64,000 nt of DNA. It comes from Arthrobacter sp. AL12 (lineage in GTDB: Bacteria > Actinomycetota > Actinomycetes > Actinomycetales > Micrococcaceae). A model generated the notes under the pieces. That model saw only the letters and a program-made list of their open reading frames with translations, did not search any database and was not told the DNA's origin. How positions within the stretch are numbered: the stretch's first letter is position 1; each line of letters opens with the position of its first letter. Below, in pieces: positions 9,336 to 19,296 of the stretch. The DNA is taken from the NCBI RefSeq assembly GCF_029960645.1, contig NZ_JASBQY010000007.1, positions 109,067 through 173,066 on the forward strand, read 5' to 3'. Made by a program: the position numbers and the translations under genes.

Positions 9336-9867
9336 AGCGGCGGCGGTAGACGGGATCGAGCGACTCGGGCGGCACGCCCAGCATCTCGGCGGTGTACTCC
9401 ACCACGACGTCATGGACCAGGTCCTGAAGTTCCTCGCGGCTGCCGCAGGCCTGCTCGACGACCCTGCGGTACAGGGTGATCACCGGTCCCTGTTCCGCTG
9501 TAGCGGGGGAGTAGTCGCCCATCGGGGCGACAGCGCGGTCCGCCACGAGCTGTTCGAGCCCCGGCGGAATCTCGTCGACGGCGAAGCGGACCCCGTCCAG
9601 CGGCTTGCCCCAAATATCGTGGAGCCGCTCTGCCGAGTCCAGGACAAAGTCGTCGAAGCGGTCCGAACGGGTGCGGTAACCGGGCAGCGTGGGCAGCATC
9701 AGTTCACCGCGGAGCCCGCGGCCGTGCCGGTTCCTGCGCCGCTGGCGGAAGCCCCTTGGCGACGTGGCCCGGCCGGAGCCGCCCGCGGTGGAAGCGGCGT
9801 CGTGACGTCCGGCGTCGGTTTCAGCCAAGCGGACCGTAAAACCCGGATCTTGGTGCGATGACTGCAT
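9331..9867 (-). CDS. Metallopeptidase (zincin_1)-family protein lacking HExxH
   Basis: 178 residues. The C-terminal 110 residues match the actinobacterial zincin_1 family member found next to whiB2 and DUF3499: ERLHDIWGKPLDGVRFAVDE, ITLYRRVVEQACGSREEL and HDVVVEYTAEMLG near the end. Where active zincins have HExxHxxG, this protein has VEYTAEMLG: both zinc histidines are replaced and only the glutamate remains, so catalysis by the usual mechanism is unlikely. The first 60 residues are basic (RQRRRNRHGRG) and low complexity. It is divergent from DUF3499. The true role of this family is not known. Confidence 0.82.
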   Translation of the reverse strand: MQSSHQDPGFTVRLAETDAGRHDAASTAGGSGRATSPRGFRQRRRNRHGRGLRGELMLPTLPGYRTRSDRFDDFVLDSAERLHDIWGKPLDGVRFAVDEIPPGLEQLVADRAVAPMGDYSPATAEQGPVITLYRRVVEQACGSREELQDLVHDVVVEYTAEMLGVPPESLDPVYRRRY

Positions 9868-9973
9868 ATCTCGACTCTAAACCCGGCGGATGGTTTACGC
9901 GATACGGGCCGTCCGACCCGCCGCCAGCGTGCCGCCCGGCGTCCGGCGGCCCGGGGGAGTAGTCTCTGATGTC

Positions 9974-10363
9974 GTGGGTGCCATTCGTCTTTGTTCAAGG
10001 TCAGCCTGCCGCAACTCAGCGGTGGCCACTTTGACGTACGTCTATGCCGACTCCACCGCCGTGCTGGGGCCGCTGGCAACCTACGCCGAGCCGCACTGCT
10101 ACGACTTATGCGACCAGCATGCCGGGTCCCTGACCGTCCCGCGCGGCTGGGAGGTGCTGCGGCTGGCCATGCCGGCTACCCCCTCAGGTCCCGGCCCCGA
10201 TGACCTCCTCGCCCTGGCCGATGCCGTCCGGGAGGCGGCCTCACGGCCCGCCGCGCCGGAAGCCGGCCAGGGCCAGCGCAGTGTCCACCCCGCCCTCGAA
10301 GCACCGGCCGCCGCCGAGGGCACCCGCCGGGGGCATCTGCGCGTCCTGCGCGAACCTTCGTAG
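9974..10363 (+). CDS. DUF3499 family zinc-ribbon-like protein
   Basis: 129 residues of the actinobacterial DUF3499 family. The N-terminus has RLCSRSACRNSAVATLTYVY and later HCYDLCDQHAG, which gives a C-x4-C and a C-x2-C-x2-H arrangement suited to bind zinc. The C-terminal half is Ala/Pro/Glu-rich. The frame is open from 9890, but the family starts only a few residues before RLCSR, so GTG 9974 is taken; a GGGGGAG stretch lies 14 nt upstream. It is in the conserved whiB block. Function unknown; it may bind nucleic acid. Confidence 0.85.
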   Translation: MGAIRLCSRSACRNSAVATLTYVYADSTAVLGPLATYAEPHCYDLCDQHAGSLTVPRGWEVLRLAMPATPSGPGPDDLLALADAVREAASRPAAPEAGQGQRSVHPALEAPAAAEGTRRGHLRVLREPS

Positions 10364-10377
10364 GCTGCAACTGGCGG

Positions 10378-10383
10378 TAGGCT
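10378..10383 (+). promoter_or_regulatory. Possible -10 box before the Trm112-like gene
   Basis: TAGGCT in the context GGCGGTAGGCT, 62 nt before the Trm112 start. The same GGTAGGCT string recurs before purK (minus strand), the Lit-like gene (-10 at 13950-13955) and mfd (56505-56510), so it is a recurrent -10 element in this genome. Confidence 0.4.
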
Positions 10384-10445
10384 GGGAACTGCAAAATCCT
10401 TAAGCCACCGGCGCCTGCTGCGGCGTCCACCAGGGAGCGTTCACC

Positions 10446-10718
10446 ATGCCGAAGATCAGTCCCGAACTCCTGTCTGTCCTCAGATGCCCCGTGACCGGGT
10501 CCCCGCTGGTGCAGGACGGTGAGGAACTCGTCACCACTGCGGCCGGCCCCGCCGGGGTGAAACTGCGTTACGCGATCGAGGACGGCATCCCGCTGCTGCT
10601 TCCGCCGGAACTGCTCCCTGCCGCCGCAGCTGCCCCCGCCTTCCAGCACGACGCCGGCCAGCCCGGCCAGCCGGATTCAGGCCAGCCCGACGCCGCGCCC
10701 CGGCACAGCGCCGGCTAG
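10446..10718 (+). CDS. Trm112 family protein
   Basis: 90 residues. It has the Trm112/YcaR core PELLSVLRCPVTGSPL, then AIEDGIPLLLPPE, the family's two conserved blocks, followed by a Gln/Pro/Gly tail. Eukaryotic Trm112 activates methyltransferases; the bacterial members are small and poorly understood. Only one of the four possible zinc cysteines is present. In actinobacteria it normally lies near phosphomannose-isomerase genes and ahcY. Here ahcY follows after 120 bp and no mannose gene is present. Confidence 0.88.
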   Translation: MPKISPELLSVLRCPVTGSPLVQDGEELVTTAAGPAGVKLRYAIEDGIPLLLPPELLPAAAAAPAFQHDAGQPGQPDSGQPDAAPRHSAG

Positions 10719-10791
10719 GCAGCCGGCCCATCGCTGCGCCGTTCGGCTCCGAAGTACTTTCCAGCCACTGATCAGCCCCCCCTTCGTCACA

Positions 10792-10818
10792 GGCAGCCAG
10801 GTCAAGGACCTGGCTGCC
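10792..10818 (+). promoter_or_regulatory. Perfect 12-bp hairpin in the ahcY leader
   Basis: GGCAGCCAGGTC (10792-10803), loop AAG, then GACCTGGCTGCC (10807-10818). The stem ends 20 nt before the ahcY ATG and 9 nt before its AAAGGA ribosome site (10828-10833). No T-tract follows, so it is not a standard terminator. It may control mRNA stability or translation. Confidence 0.7.
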
Positions 10819-10838
10819 GGCCACAGCAAAGGATTCAT

Positions 10839-12326
<1,488 letters not shown>

Positions 12327-12381
12327 GAGCCGCCGGGGCAGCGGCCCGGGGCCGCCAAAATTCGCGCCGTTCCGCAGGGAA

Positions 12382-12427
12382 GGGGCCCCGGACAACGTGA
12401 GCAGTTCACGGTGTCCGGGGCCCCTTT
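12382..12427 (+). terminator. Terminator after ahcY
   Basis: GGGGCCCCGGACA (12382-12394) pairs perfectly with TGTCCGGGGCCCC (12412-12424). An inner CGTGA/TCACG stem fills the loop, and TTT follows. Confidence 0.85.
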
Positions 12428-12475
12428 CGTGACCTGATCGTGGCGCTGCCGTGGCCGGCGCGGCGAGACGCTTCG

Positions 12476-12491
12476 CTTATGCTGGCATAAG
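12476..12491 (+). promoter_or_regulatory. Palindrome over the presumed L,D-transpeptidase promoter
   Basis: CTTATGC-TG-GCATAAG is a perfect 7-bp inverted repeat. It contains TATGCT (12478-12483), a plausible -10 box 70 nt before the L,D-transpeptidase start, so it may be an operator. Confidence 0.45.
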
Positions 12492-12553
12492 GAGATCCTG
12501 GGCTCAGAGGTGGGCCTGACCGCAAACGCAGTGGGGGAACACAGGAAGTGGCC

Positions 12554-13816
12554 ATGACTGAAGAGAGCGGGCGTCGACGCCGGCAGCCGGGACGCCGTCC
12601 CCGCAACACCGGGAAAATGCTGGCCGTCCTTGGCATCTGCGCTGTTGTCGGGGCGGGCGGCATCGGCGTCGCCACGTCCCCGGGCTGGGCCCATGCCGAC
12701 ATGCCCTCCGAGGCTTCGGCGCCGATGCGGAACGTGTCCGGCCTGGCCGCCCCGGTCGTGAAGCTCGTTGAGCTCGGAGTGACCCCGACCGACGGTGCCA
12801 AGGGCGTCAACCCCGCCGCCGCCCCCTCAGTCAAGGCAGTCAACGGCGTCGTGAAGGACGTCGTGCTCGTCCCGGCCGCCGGCGGCGAGCCCCTGCCGGG
12901 AACCACAAGCCCGGACGGCTCCACCTGGACCGCCGGGGATCCGCTGGAATTCGACACAAAGTACAAGTACAGCTTCACCGTCGTCGACCAGGCCGGACGT
13001 GAGACAAAGAAAGCCCAGACGTTCGCCACCGTGGCCGCAGCCAACGAGGCGGACGCCGCCGTCTACCCGCTCAGCGGCACCACGGCCGGGGCCGGGCAGC
13101 CCATCGAAATCGTATTCAGCGAGCCCGTTCTGGACAAGGCGGCCATGGAGAAGGCCGTCACCGTCACGGCGTCCTCCGGCCAGGCCGTGGCGTGGCACTG
13201 GTATTCGGACCGCCGGGTCCGGATCCGCCCCGAAGCGTTCTGGGCTTCCAACAGTGAGATCACCGTGGACCTGAAACTCTTCGGCGTCGACTTCGGCAAC
13301 AAGATGGTCGGCAATTCCGACTCCAAGGTCTCCTTCAAGGTCGGACCGCAGCGCCTGGCCGTGGTTGATGACATCACCAAGACCATGAACGTCTACTTTG
13401 ACGGCCAACTCGTCAAGACCGCTCCGGTCACGCTGGGCGGCGCTGACTGGCTCTCCCCGACCGGCTACGCGGTCATCATGGAGCAGGAACGCCACTCCGA
13501 CTTCAACGCCGGCAGCATCGGGCTCAAGCCCGGCGACAAGGGCTACTACCCGCCCCTGACCGTGGAGTACGCCAACCGCCTGACCAGCTCCGGCGTGTAC
13601 GTCCACCAGGCCCTCGAATCGGCATGGCGTGCGGTGGGCAGGTCCAACGTCTCGCACGGCTGCGTCGGGTTGCTCCCGGCGGACGCCGCCTGGTTCTTCA
13701 ACAACATGACGACCGGCGACGTCGTCCAGACCCTCAACACCGGGGCCCCGGCCGTGGAACCGCTCGAAGGCTTCGGCGACTGGAACATCCCCTGGGCGCA
13801 GTACGCCAAGCGCTGA
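12554..13816 (+). CDS. L,D-transpeptidase with Ig-like domains
   Basis: Periplasmic-side enzyme that makes 3-3 cross-links in peptidoglycan. 420 residues: a basic N-terminus (RRRRQPGRRPRN), one membrane segment (MLAVLGICAVVGAGGIGVA, roughly residues 21-40), two Ig-like domains and a C-terminal YkuD domain. The YkuD signature is complete: VYVHQAL and NVSHGCVGL with His368 and the nucleophile Cys370. The layout matches mycobacterial LdtMt2-type enzymes. AGGA lies 7 nt before ATG 12554; GTG 12548 would leave only 1 nt. No lipobox cysteine is visible, so anchoring is by the N-terminal helix. Confidence 0.93.
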   Translation: MTEESGRRRRQPGRRPRNTGKMLAVLGICAVVGAGGIGVATSPGWAHADMPSEASAPMRNVSGLAAPVVKLVELGVTPTDGAKGVNPAAAPSVKAVNGVVKDVVLVPAAGGEPLPGTTSPDGSTWTAGDPLEFDTKYKYSFTVVDQAGRETKKAQTFATVAAANEADAAVYPLSGTTAGAGQPIEIVFSEPVLDKAAMEKAVTVTASSGQAVAWHWYSDRRVRIRPEAFWASNSEITVDLKLFGVDFGNKMVGNSDSKVSFKVGPQRLAVVDDITKTMNVYFDGQLVKTAPVTLGGADWLSPTGYAVIMEQERHSDFNAGSIGLKPGDKGYYPPLTVEYANRLTSSGVYVHQALESAWRAVGRSNVSHGCVGLLPADAAWFFNNMTTGDVVQTLNTGAPAVEPLEGFGDWNIPWAQYAKR

Positions 13817-14023
13817 CCGGCGGCCGGCCGCGCCCATACCGCGGCTGAGTCCCCATTCTGGATCCCGGTCCGGACTCCCGGTGCTGAATCCCCGTACTGA
13901 TTCCCCTTCCCTGCGGGGTGGCACCTCGCCCACTCCGAGGCTCTGGCGGTAGGCTCGGAAGCAGATAAGTAGCGTTGCCGGGCCCCGGCCGGCGGCGCGG
14001 ACACCTACGGAAGCGAAGCTGCA

Positions 14024-15487
14024 GTGACTGACTCAAGTCCCACCCCTCCGAACCGGCAGGATCCGCAGCTGGATCCGGCCGGTGACGCTGACGAGCCCGC
14101 GTTCGACTGGATGAGGCCGACGTCCGCGCAGCAGTCTTCCGCCGCCTCCGACAGCACCTCGTCCGACAGCACCTCGTCCGGCAGCGCGGTCTCGGACAGC
14201 GCAGCCTCTGGCGGCGCTGCCTCGGACAGCGCTGCCGCACCGGCGGCCGGCAGCACTCCCAAGCCCCTGTCGCGGGCCGACCGCAAGGCGGCCGAAGCCG
14301 CCGACGAACCGCCGCCCCGGCACAACGGCACCCACTTCACCGAGCCGCATCCCACCGCCGCCCTGCAGATCCGGCCCCCGGAGGAGGAAGTGCAGCGCCG
14401 CAACGCCGAACGTGAACACGCCCTGAACGCCAAACCGGTGGCCCCGCGCGTGATGCAGGTCCTGCTCGCCGTGTGCTTCCCGGTCATCCTGCTGGTGCTG
14501 GCCGTCCGGGCCGTCGCCAGCCCGCTGTTCCTCTGGGTGGAGTACAACCGGCCCGGTTTCCCCGGCGACGGCTACGGGTTCAGCACCGACGACCGCATGA
14601 CCTACGGCTCCTACGCCGTGGACTACCTCAGCAACTGGGCGGGACCCCGGTATCTGGGCGAACTGGTCGACCGCAGCGGTGACCGGCTGTTCGAGGGTGG
14701 CGAAGTCAGCCACATGGCCGACGTCAAACTCGTGATCCTCTCCGCCTTTGGCGCCGGAGTCCTGCTCATCCTGCTGGGCCTGATCGCCGTGGCCTACCTG
14801 CGGCGCCGTAGCCCCGGGGGAGTGCGGCGCGGCCTATTCGCCGGGTCGATTATCACCCTCGTAATCATCATCAGCCTCGGGGTGCTGGCGGTGCTGGGCT
14901 GGGAGCAGTTCTTTGCCCAGTTCCACAGCGTCTTCTTTGCGAGCGGCACCTGGACCTTCTCCCTGCAGGACACCCTGATCCGGCTTTTCCCGGCCCAGTT
15001 CTGGGTTGACGGCGGGATTGTGATTGCCGGCCTCGTGCTGCTTGCCTCGCTCGTCACCCTGGTCCTCACCTGGCCGACGCGCAAGCGCCGCGGACTGCCG
15101 AAGCGCGGCGCGGCGGTCCAGGACCCGGCCGGGAAAACGGTCACCGAAACCGACCCCGCCCCAGCCGCCCCCAGCCAGGCTGCCACCGCCGAAGCAGCCT
15201 CCCGCGAGGCTGCCTACGCCGAAGCAGCCTCCCGCGAGGCTGCCTCCGCCGACGGTGCCCCCGCCGACGGTGCCCCCGCGAAGCGGTCTTTCTTCCGGCG
15301 GGACAGGTCCGGCAAGGCCGGCGAGGCAACCGCCGCGCCGGCATCCGCAACGGCCGACGCTGCCGCAGCGGATTTAGCCGCCGGGCGCTCCGCTGCCGGG
15401 CCGGAGGGTGCCGGCTCTGGAGAAACAAACACCGGCGACACGGGGACAACCGACACCCCGGTGCGGGGACACTCCAGCGCCGTCTAG
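14024..15487 (+). CDS. Lit-like (TIGR01906/DUF1461) integral membrane protein
   Basis: 487 residues: a Ser/Ala-rich cytoplasmic head of about 140 residues, then a four-helix membrane domain (VLLAVCFPVILLVLAVRAVA, LVILSAFGAGVLLILLGLIA, GLFAGSIITLVIIISLGVLA, GGIVIAGLVLLASLVTLVLT) and an Ala-rich tail with PAA/ADGAPADGAP repeats. The segment FHSVFFASGTW (His301) followed by LFPAQFW is the hallmark of the family that includes Firmicute Lit, a lipoprotein intramolecular transacylase. Lipoprotein modification is thus possible, but actinobacterial members are not characterised to my knowledge. GTG 14024 has GGAAG upstream, and TAGGCT lies at 13950-13955. Confidence 0.82.
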   Translation: MTDSSPTPPNRQDPQLDPAGDADEPAFDWMRPTSAQQSSAASDSTSSDSTSSGSAVSDSAASGGAASDSAAAPAAGSTPKPLSRADRKAAEAADEPPPRHNGTHFTEPHPTAALQIRPPEEEVQRRNAEREHALNAKPVAPRVMQVLLAVCFPVILLVLAVRAVASPLFLWVEYNRPGFPGDGYGFSTDDRMTYGSYAVDYLSNWAGPRYLGELVDRSGDRLFEGGEVSHMADVKLVILSAFGAGVLLILLGLIAVAYLRRRSPGGVRRGLFAGSIITLVIIISLGVLAVLGWEQFFAQFHSVFFASGTWTFSLQDTLIRLFPAQFWVDGGIVIAGLVLLASLVTLVLTWPTRKRRGLPKRGAAVQDPAGKTVTETDPAPAAPSQAATAEAASREAAYAEAASREAASADGAPADGAPAKRSFFRRDRSGKAGEATAAPASATADAAAADLAAGRSAAGPEGAGSGETNTGDTGTTDTPVRGHSSAV

Positions 15488-15511
15488 GGTCGTTGAACCG
15501 GGCGGACGACA

Positions 15512-15559
15512 GACACGCAGAAGCGGCCGGCACCATGGTGCCGGCCGCTTCTGCGTGTC
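15512..15559. terminator. Perfect 48-bp palindrome, bidirectional terminator
   Basis: The two 24-base halves (15512-15535 and 15536-15559) are exact reverse complements, centred on CACCA/TGGTG. CTTTT follows on the plus strand. It lies between convergent genes and serves both. Confidence 0.85.
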
Positions 15560-15577
15560 CCTTTTAGTGCCGCGCCG

Positions 15578-17407
15578 TCAGCCGTAGATCCGGTTGATCT
15601 GCTCCTCGAAGTCACGAACGACGGCGGCGCGCTTGAGCTTAAGCGACGGCGTCAGGTGCCCGGATTCGACCGTAAAGTCGGCGTCCAGCACCACGAAGCT
15701 GCGGATGGACTCGGCCGTGGACACCAGGGTGTTCGCTTCGTCCACCGCGCGCTGCAGGGCTGCGCGGACCTGGTCGTTGCCGCGGGCCTCGGCCGTGCTC
15801 ATGGCGGGTAACTTTTGCGCGGCACACCAGTTTTCCAGGCCCTCCGGGTCCAGATTGATCAGGGCTGACACGAACGGCCGGCCGTCCCCGACCACCACGG
15901 CCTGCAGGACAAGTTCGTGTTCGCGGATCTTCTCCTCCAGCGGTCCGGGGGCGACGTTCTTGCCGCCGGAGGTGACCAGCAGGTCCTTCTTCCTGCCGGT
16001 GATCGTCAGGAAGCCCTCCGCGTCGAGGGACCCGAGGTCGCCGGTGCGGAAGAACCCGTCCACGAATGCCTCCGCGTTGGCCGCCGCGTTGTTGTGGTAG
16101 CCCTTGAAGACGCCGATGCCCTTGACCAGGATCTCGCCGTCCTCGGCGACGCGGATGGTGGTGCCGGGCACCGGGATGCCGACCGTCCCCACCCTGGTTC
16201 GGGTCGGAGTGTTGGCTGTGCACGGGGCCGTGGTTTCAGTGAGGCCGTAGCCTTCGAGGACGGGGATGCCCGCGCCGCGGAAGAAGTGCGCGTCGTGGGA
16301 GCTCAGCGGGCTGGCCCCCGAGACGGTGTATCCCAACTGGCCGCCGAAGGCCTGCCGCAGTTTGGGGTACAGCAGGCGGTCGAAGAGGGCGTGCTGGGCG
16401 CGGGCCACCAATCCGGGGCCGGGACCGGCGCCCCGGGCTGCGGCGTCGAGGGCCCTGGAATAGTCGATGGCGACGGCGGTGGCGGAAGCGAACAGGCGTT
16501 CCTTCCCGGCGAGGGCCGCCTTCTGGGCGGCGCCGGCGTAGACCTTCTCGAAGATCCGGGGCACCACCAGCAGGAAGGTGGGTTTGAAGCTCGCCAGGTC
16601 CTCCAGCAGTTCCTTGGCGCTGGAGGTGTGGCCCACGGTGGTTCCGGCGCTGAGGCAGATCAGCTGGACGGCGCGGGCGAGGACGTGGGCCAGCGGGAGG
16701 AACATCAGCGTCCTGGTCCGGGGCTGCAGCAGGATCTCAGGCAGGAACAGCACGATGTTCCTCGCTACCAGGGCGAAGTTCCCGTGCGTGATTTCACAGC
16801 CCTTGGGCCGGCCGGTGGTGCCGGAGGTGTAGACGAGGGAGGCCACGTCCGCGAGCCCGGCAGCGGACCGGTGCCGTTCCAGCTCGGCGTCGCCGACCCC
16901 GGTGCCCGCCGCGGCCAGGCTGGCGAGGTTGGGGGCGGCGCCGTCGTAGTCCATCCGCACCACCGGGAGCACGGTGCCGCCGAGCTGGCCGGAGCTGTCC
17001 AGGACCTGGCGGACCAGCCCCGCCTTTGCCTCATTTTCCGCGAAGATGCGCCGGGCCCCGGAGTCATGCAGGATCCATTCGATCTGGCTGGCGGAGGACG
17101 TCTCATAGATGGGAACGGGGACGCCGCCGGCGAACCAGATGGCAAAGTCCACCACGGTCCACTCGTAGCGGGTGCCGGACATCACCGCCACCGTCTCCCC
17201 GGGCGTGATGCCGCCGGCGATCAGGCCCTTGGCCAGCGCCCGGACCTGGTCCAGGAACTGCTGAGCGGAGACGTCGGCCCAGCCGGAGGGTCCTCGGCGG
17301 GAGTACAGCGCATGCACGGGATCCTTGCCGTGCTGCTCCAGCAGCAGGTCCGTCACGTTGCTGCCCGGATCGAGCTCGACGAGCAGTCCGGTGCTTGCTT
17401 CTCTCAC
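15578..17407 (-). CDS. Long-chain fatty-acid-CoA ligase (FadD15-like)
   Basis: AMP-forming acyl-CoA synthetase, 609 residues, similar in size to mycobacterial FadD15. Motifs in order: the ATP loop SLVYTSGTTGRPKGCEITHGN, the adenosine motif GYGLTETTAPC, FFRTGDLGSLDAEGF, the hinge GRKKDLLVTSGGKNVAPGPLEE and a C-terminal LTPSLKLKR lid that carries the catalytic-lysine region. The frame stays open to 17833, but that part overlaps pmt. GTG 17407, with GGAGAAA upstream, gives VREASTGLLVELDPGSN and the normal length. It lies 58 bp downstream of pmt on the same strand. The substrate chain length cannot be read from sequence. Confidence 0.93.
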   Translation of the reverse strand: MREASTGLLVELDPGSNVTDLLLEQHGKDPVHALYSRRGPSGWADVSAQQFLDQVRALAKGLIAGGITPGETVAVMSGTRYEWTVVDFAIWFAGGVPVPIYETSSASQIEWILHDSGARRIFAENEAKAGLVRQVLDSSGQLGGTVLPVVRMDYDGAAPNLASLAAAGTGVGDAELERHRSAAGLADVASLVYTSGTTGRPKGCEITHGNFALVARNIVLFLPEILLQPRTRTLMFLPLAHVLARAVQLICLSAGTTVGHTSSAKELLEDLASFKPTFLLVVPRIFEKVYAGAAQKAALAGKERLFASATAVAIDYSRALDAAARGAGPGPGLVARAQHALFDRLLYPKLRQAFGGQLGYTVSGASPLSSHDAHFFRGAGIPVLEGYGLTETTAPCTANTPTRTRVGTVGIPVPGTTIRVAEDGEILVKGIGVFKGYHNNAAANAEAFVDGFFRTGDLGSLDAEGFLTITGRKKDLLVTSGGKNVAPGPLEEKIREHELVLQAVVVGDGRPFVSALINLDPEGLENWCAAQKLPAMSTAEARGNDQVRAALQRAVDEANTLVSTAESIRSFVVLDADFTVESGHLTPSLKLKRAAVVRDFEEQINRIYG

Positions 17408-17465
17408 AGCCGTTTCTCCGTTCCGGGTCCGCCTGATGCCGGTGGACGTCCCCTGCAATCCTGCC

Positions 17466-19178
17466 CTAGATCCAGGACGGCATCCACATCCGGAACCGCC
17501 AGTCCTGGTAGGTGATGGTCTCCGCGGTCCAGACCGGATAGAAGAAGGCCGAGACGACGACGGCGGTGACCACGAACAGCGCCACGAGGTAGAGCCCGGA
17601 ACGCCGCCGCCACGGCGGATCCGTGCGCTGGCCCAGCACGAGGCCCAGACAGTACACCAGGGCCAGCACCAGGAAGGGCTCGAAGGACACCGCGTAGAAG
17701 AAGAACATGGTGCGTTCGGGGTACAGGAACCAGGGGAGGTACCCGGCCGCCACGGCCGCGAGGATGGCCCCGGCACGCCAGTCGCGCCGCCCGGCCCACC
17801 AGAAGAGCAGCACGCCCAGGCACACGGCGGCACCCCACCAGATCAGCGGGTTGCCCACGGAGAGAACCGCCGTGGTGCAGCTGGTGGTATCGCACCCCGG
17901 GCTGCCCTGCTTGGGGGATTCGTAGAAGAAGGACGTGGGCCGGCCGAGCACCAGCCAGCTCCAGGCGCTGGCCTCGTACGGGTGCTCCGCGCTCAGCCCC
18001 TGGTGGAACTTGTAGGCCTCCAGATGGTAGTGCGCCAGGGACCGGACGGAGTCCGGCAGCCAGCCCCACTCCGCCGAGGGGACCGTCCCGGCCCAATTCC
18101 GGAAGTACGCGTCCGTGGACCGGAACCAGCCGGTCCAGGAGGCGGCGTACACCAGGGCGGTCACGGGGACGATGCTGAGGAACGCGGGAATCCCGTCCTT
18201 GAGGATCCCGCCGCTGATCCAGCCGTGGATTCCGGCGATCCGGCGCGCACTCAGGTCCCAGAAGACCGTCAGCAACCCGAAGCCGGCCAGGAAGAACAGG
18301 GCGGACCACTTCGTGCCGACCGCCAGTCCCAGGCACACCCCCGCCGCGAGCCGCCACCAGCGGATTCCCAGCCAGGGACCGGACGCCAGCTGGAGCAGGC
18401 TGGGACACCCGTCCGGGGAGTTGGCAGCTTGCCGGCCGAGCCGCCGGGCAAGCCGGCGGCGGCCGTCGTCGCGGTCCATCAGCAGGGCCCCGAACGCGGC
18501 GAGGATCCAGAACATCAGGAAGATATCCAGCAGCGCGGTCCGGGACATCACCAGGTGGTGGCCGTCCACGGCCAGCAGCACACCGGCCACGGCCCCGAGG
18601 GTCAGCGACCGGAAGAGCTTCTGGGCGATAAGGGCCAGCAGGAAAATAGACAGCGTGCCCGTCAGGGCCGCCCCGAACCGCCATCCGAAGGCATTGTCCG
18701 GGCCGAAGAGCCACATGCCGCCGGCGATCATCCATTTGCCGACCGGCGGGTGGACGACGTACTCGGGGGTGTCCAGCAGCACCCCGGGGTTGCCGGCGTT
18801 GAAAGCGTCATTGGCCTTGTCCGGCCATGCGCGTTCGTAGCCGCTGACCAGGAACGAGTAGCCGTCCTTGACGTAGTAGGTCTCGTCAAAAACCAGGTTC
18901 CGGGGCGTATCCAGCCGGACGAAGCGCAGGATCCCGCCCAGGGCCGCTGTGATGACCGGAATGAGCCAGAACCAGAGCCGGAGCGAGGGCGGGTAGTCCC
19001 GCCAGCTCCGGATGCTGCCGAACAGGCGTCCCGCAAGCGCGTCCGGGGTGAACGCCTCCGCCGGGTGGCTGACCCACCGGTGCCCCTCCAGGTTGCGTCC
19101 GCGGCGGGGGGCTGGGGGCGTCGATCCGGTGGAACCGGCTTCGGCGGGCCGCGTGGGGGTCTGCGTCACGATGCCCAT
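17466..19178 (-). CDS. pmt: Polyprenyl-phosphate-mannose protein mannosyltransferase
   Basis: GT39 membrane enzyme that O-mannosylates secreted proteins, using polyprenol-phosphate mannose. 570 residues with about ten hydrophobic helices. The first external loop has LVFDETYYVKDG, where the Asp-Glu pair is the catalytic site of the family, then VVHPPVGKWMIAGGMWLFG and VDGHHLVMSRTALLDIFLMF. ATG 19178 is preceded by AAAGG. It is divergent from rsmI, the same pairing as Rv1002c and Rv1003 in M. tuberculosis (recalled). The downstream acyl-CoA ligase is probably co-transcribed. Confidence 0.95.
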   Translation of the reverse strand: MGIVTQTPTRPAEAGSTGSTPPAPRRGRNLEGHRWVSHPAEAFTPDALAGRLFGSIRSWRDYPPSLRLWFWLIPVITAALGGILRFVRLDTPRNLVFDETYYVKDGYSFLVSGYERAWPDKANDAFNAGNPGVLLDTPEYVVHPPVGKWMIAGGMWLFGPDNAFGWRFGAALTGTLSIFLLALIAQKLFRSLTLGAVAGVLLAVDGHHLVMSRTALLDIFLMFWILAAFGALLMDRDDGRRRLARRLGRQAANSPDGCPSLLQLASGPWLGIRWWRLAAGVCLGLAVGTKWSALFFLAGFGLLTVFWDLSARRIAGIHGWISGGILKDGIPAFLSIVPVTALVYAASWTGWFRSTDAYFRNWAGTVPSAEWGWLPDSVRSLAHYHLEAYKFHQGLSAEHPYEASAWSWLVLGRPTSFFYESPKQGSPGCDTTSCTTAVLSVGNPLIWWGAAVCLGVLLFWWAGRRDWRAGAILAAVAAGYLPWFLYPERTMFFFYAVSFEPFLVLALVYCLGLVLGQRTDPPWRRRSGLYLVALFVVTAVVVSAFFYPVWTAETITYQDWRFRMWMPSWI

Positions 19179-19284
19179 GCTACCTTTCGCGGCTGTGGTC
19201 CCCGGCCTTGCGCGCCGGTCCCTCCCGGCGGTCCCTCCTTTGCGCGCCGTGCCCGCCGAGTCGGCCCGCGCTCACCGCCAGCAG

Positions 19285-19290
19285 TAGGCT
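19285..19290 (+). promoter_or_regulatory. -10 box of rsmI, leaderless arrangement
   Basis: TAGGCT ends 6 nt before GTG 19297, so transcription should begin at or next to the start codon. No purine-rich ribosome site is present at a usable distance. Confidence 0.5.
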
Positions 19291-19296
19291 GGTCAG

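Noticed and set aside
10719..10838. An SAH riboswitch before ahcY
   Set aside because: The gene is right for one, but only a simple hairpin is visible. The pseudoknotted SAH core is not recognisable.
17408..17833. A 142-residue N-terminal extension of the acyl-CoA ligase
   Set aside because: It overlaps the coding end of pmt, and its sequence is only Ser/Trp/Pro-rich antiphase translation.
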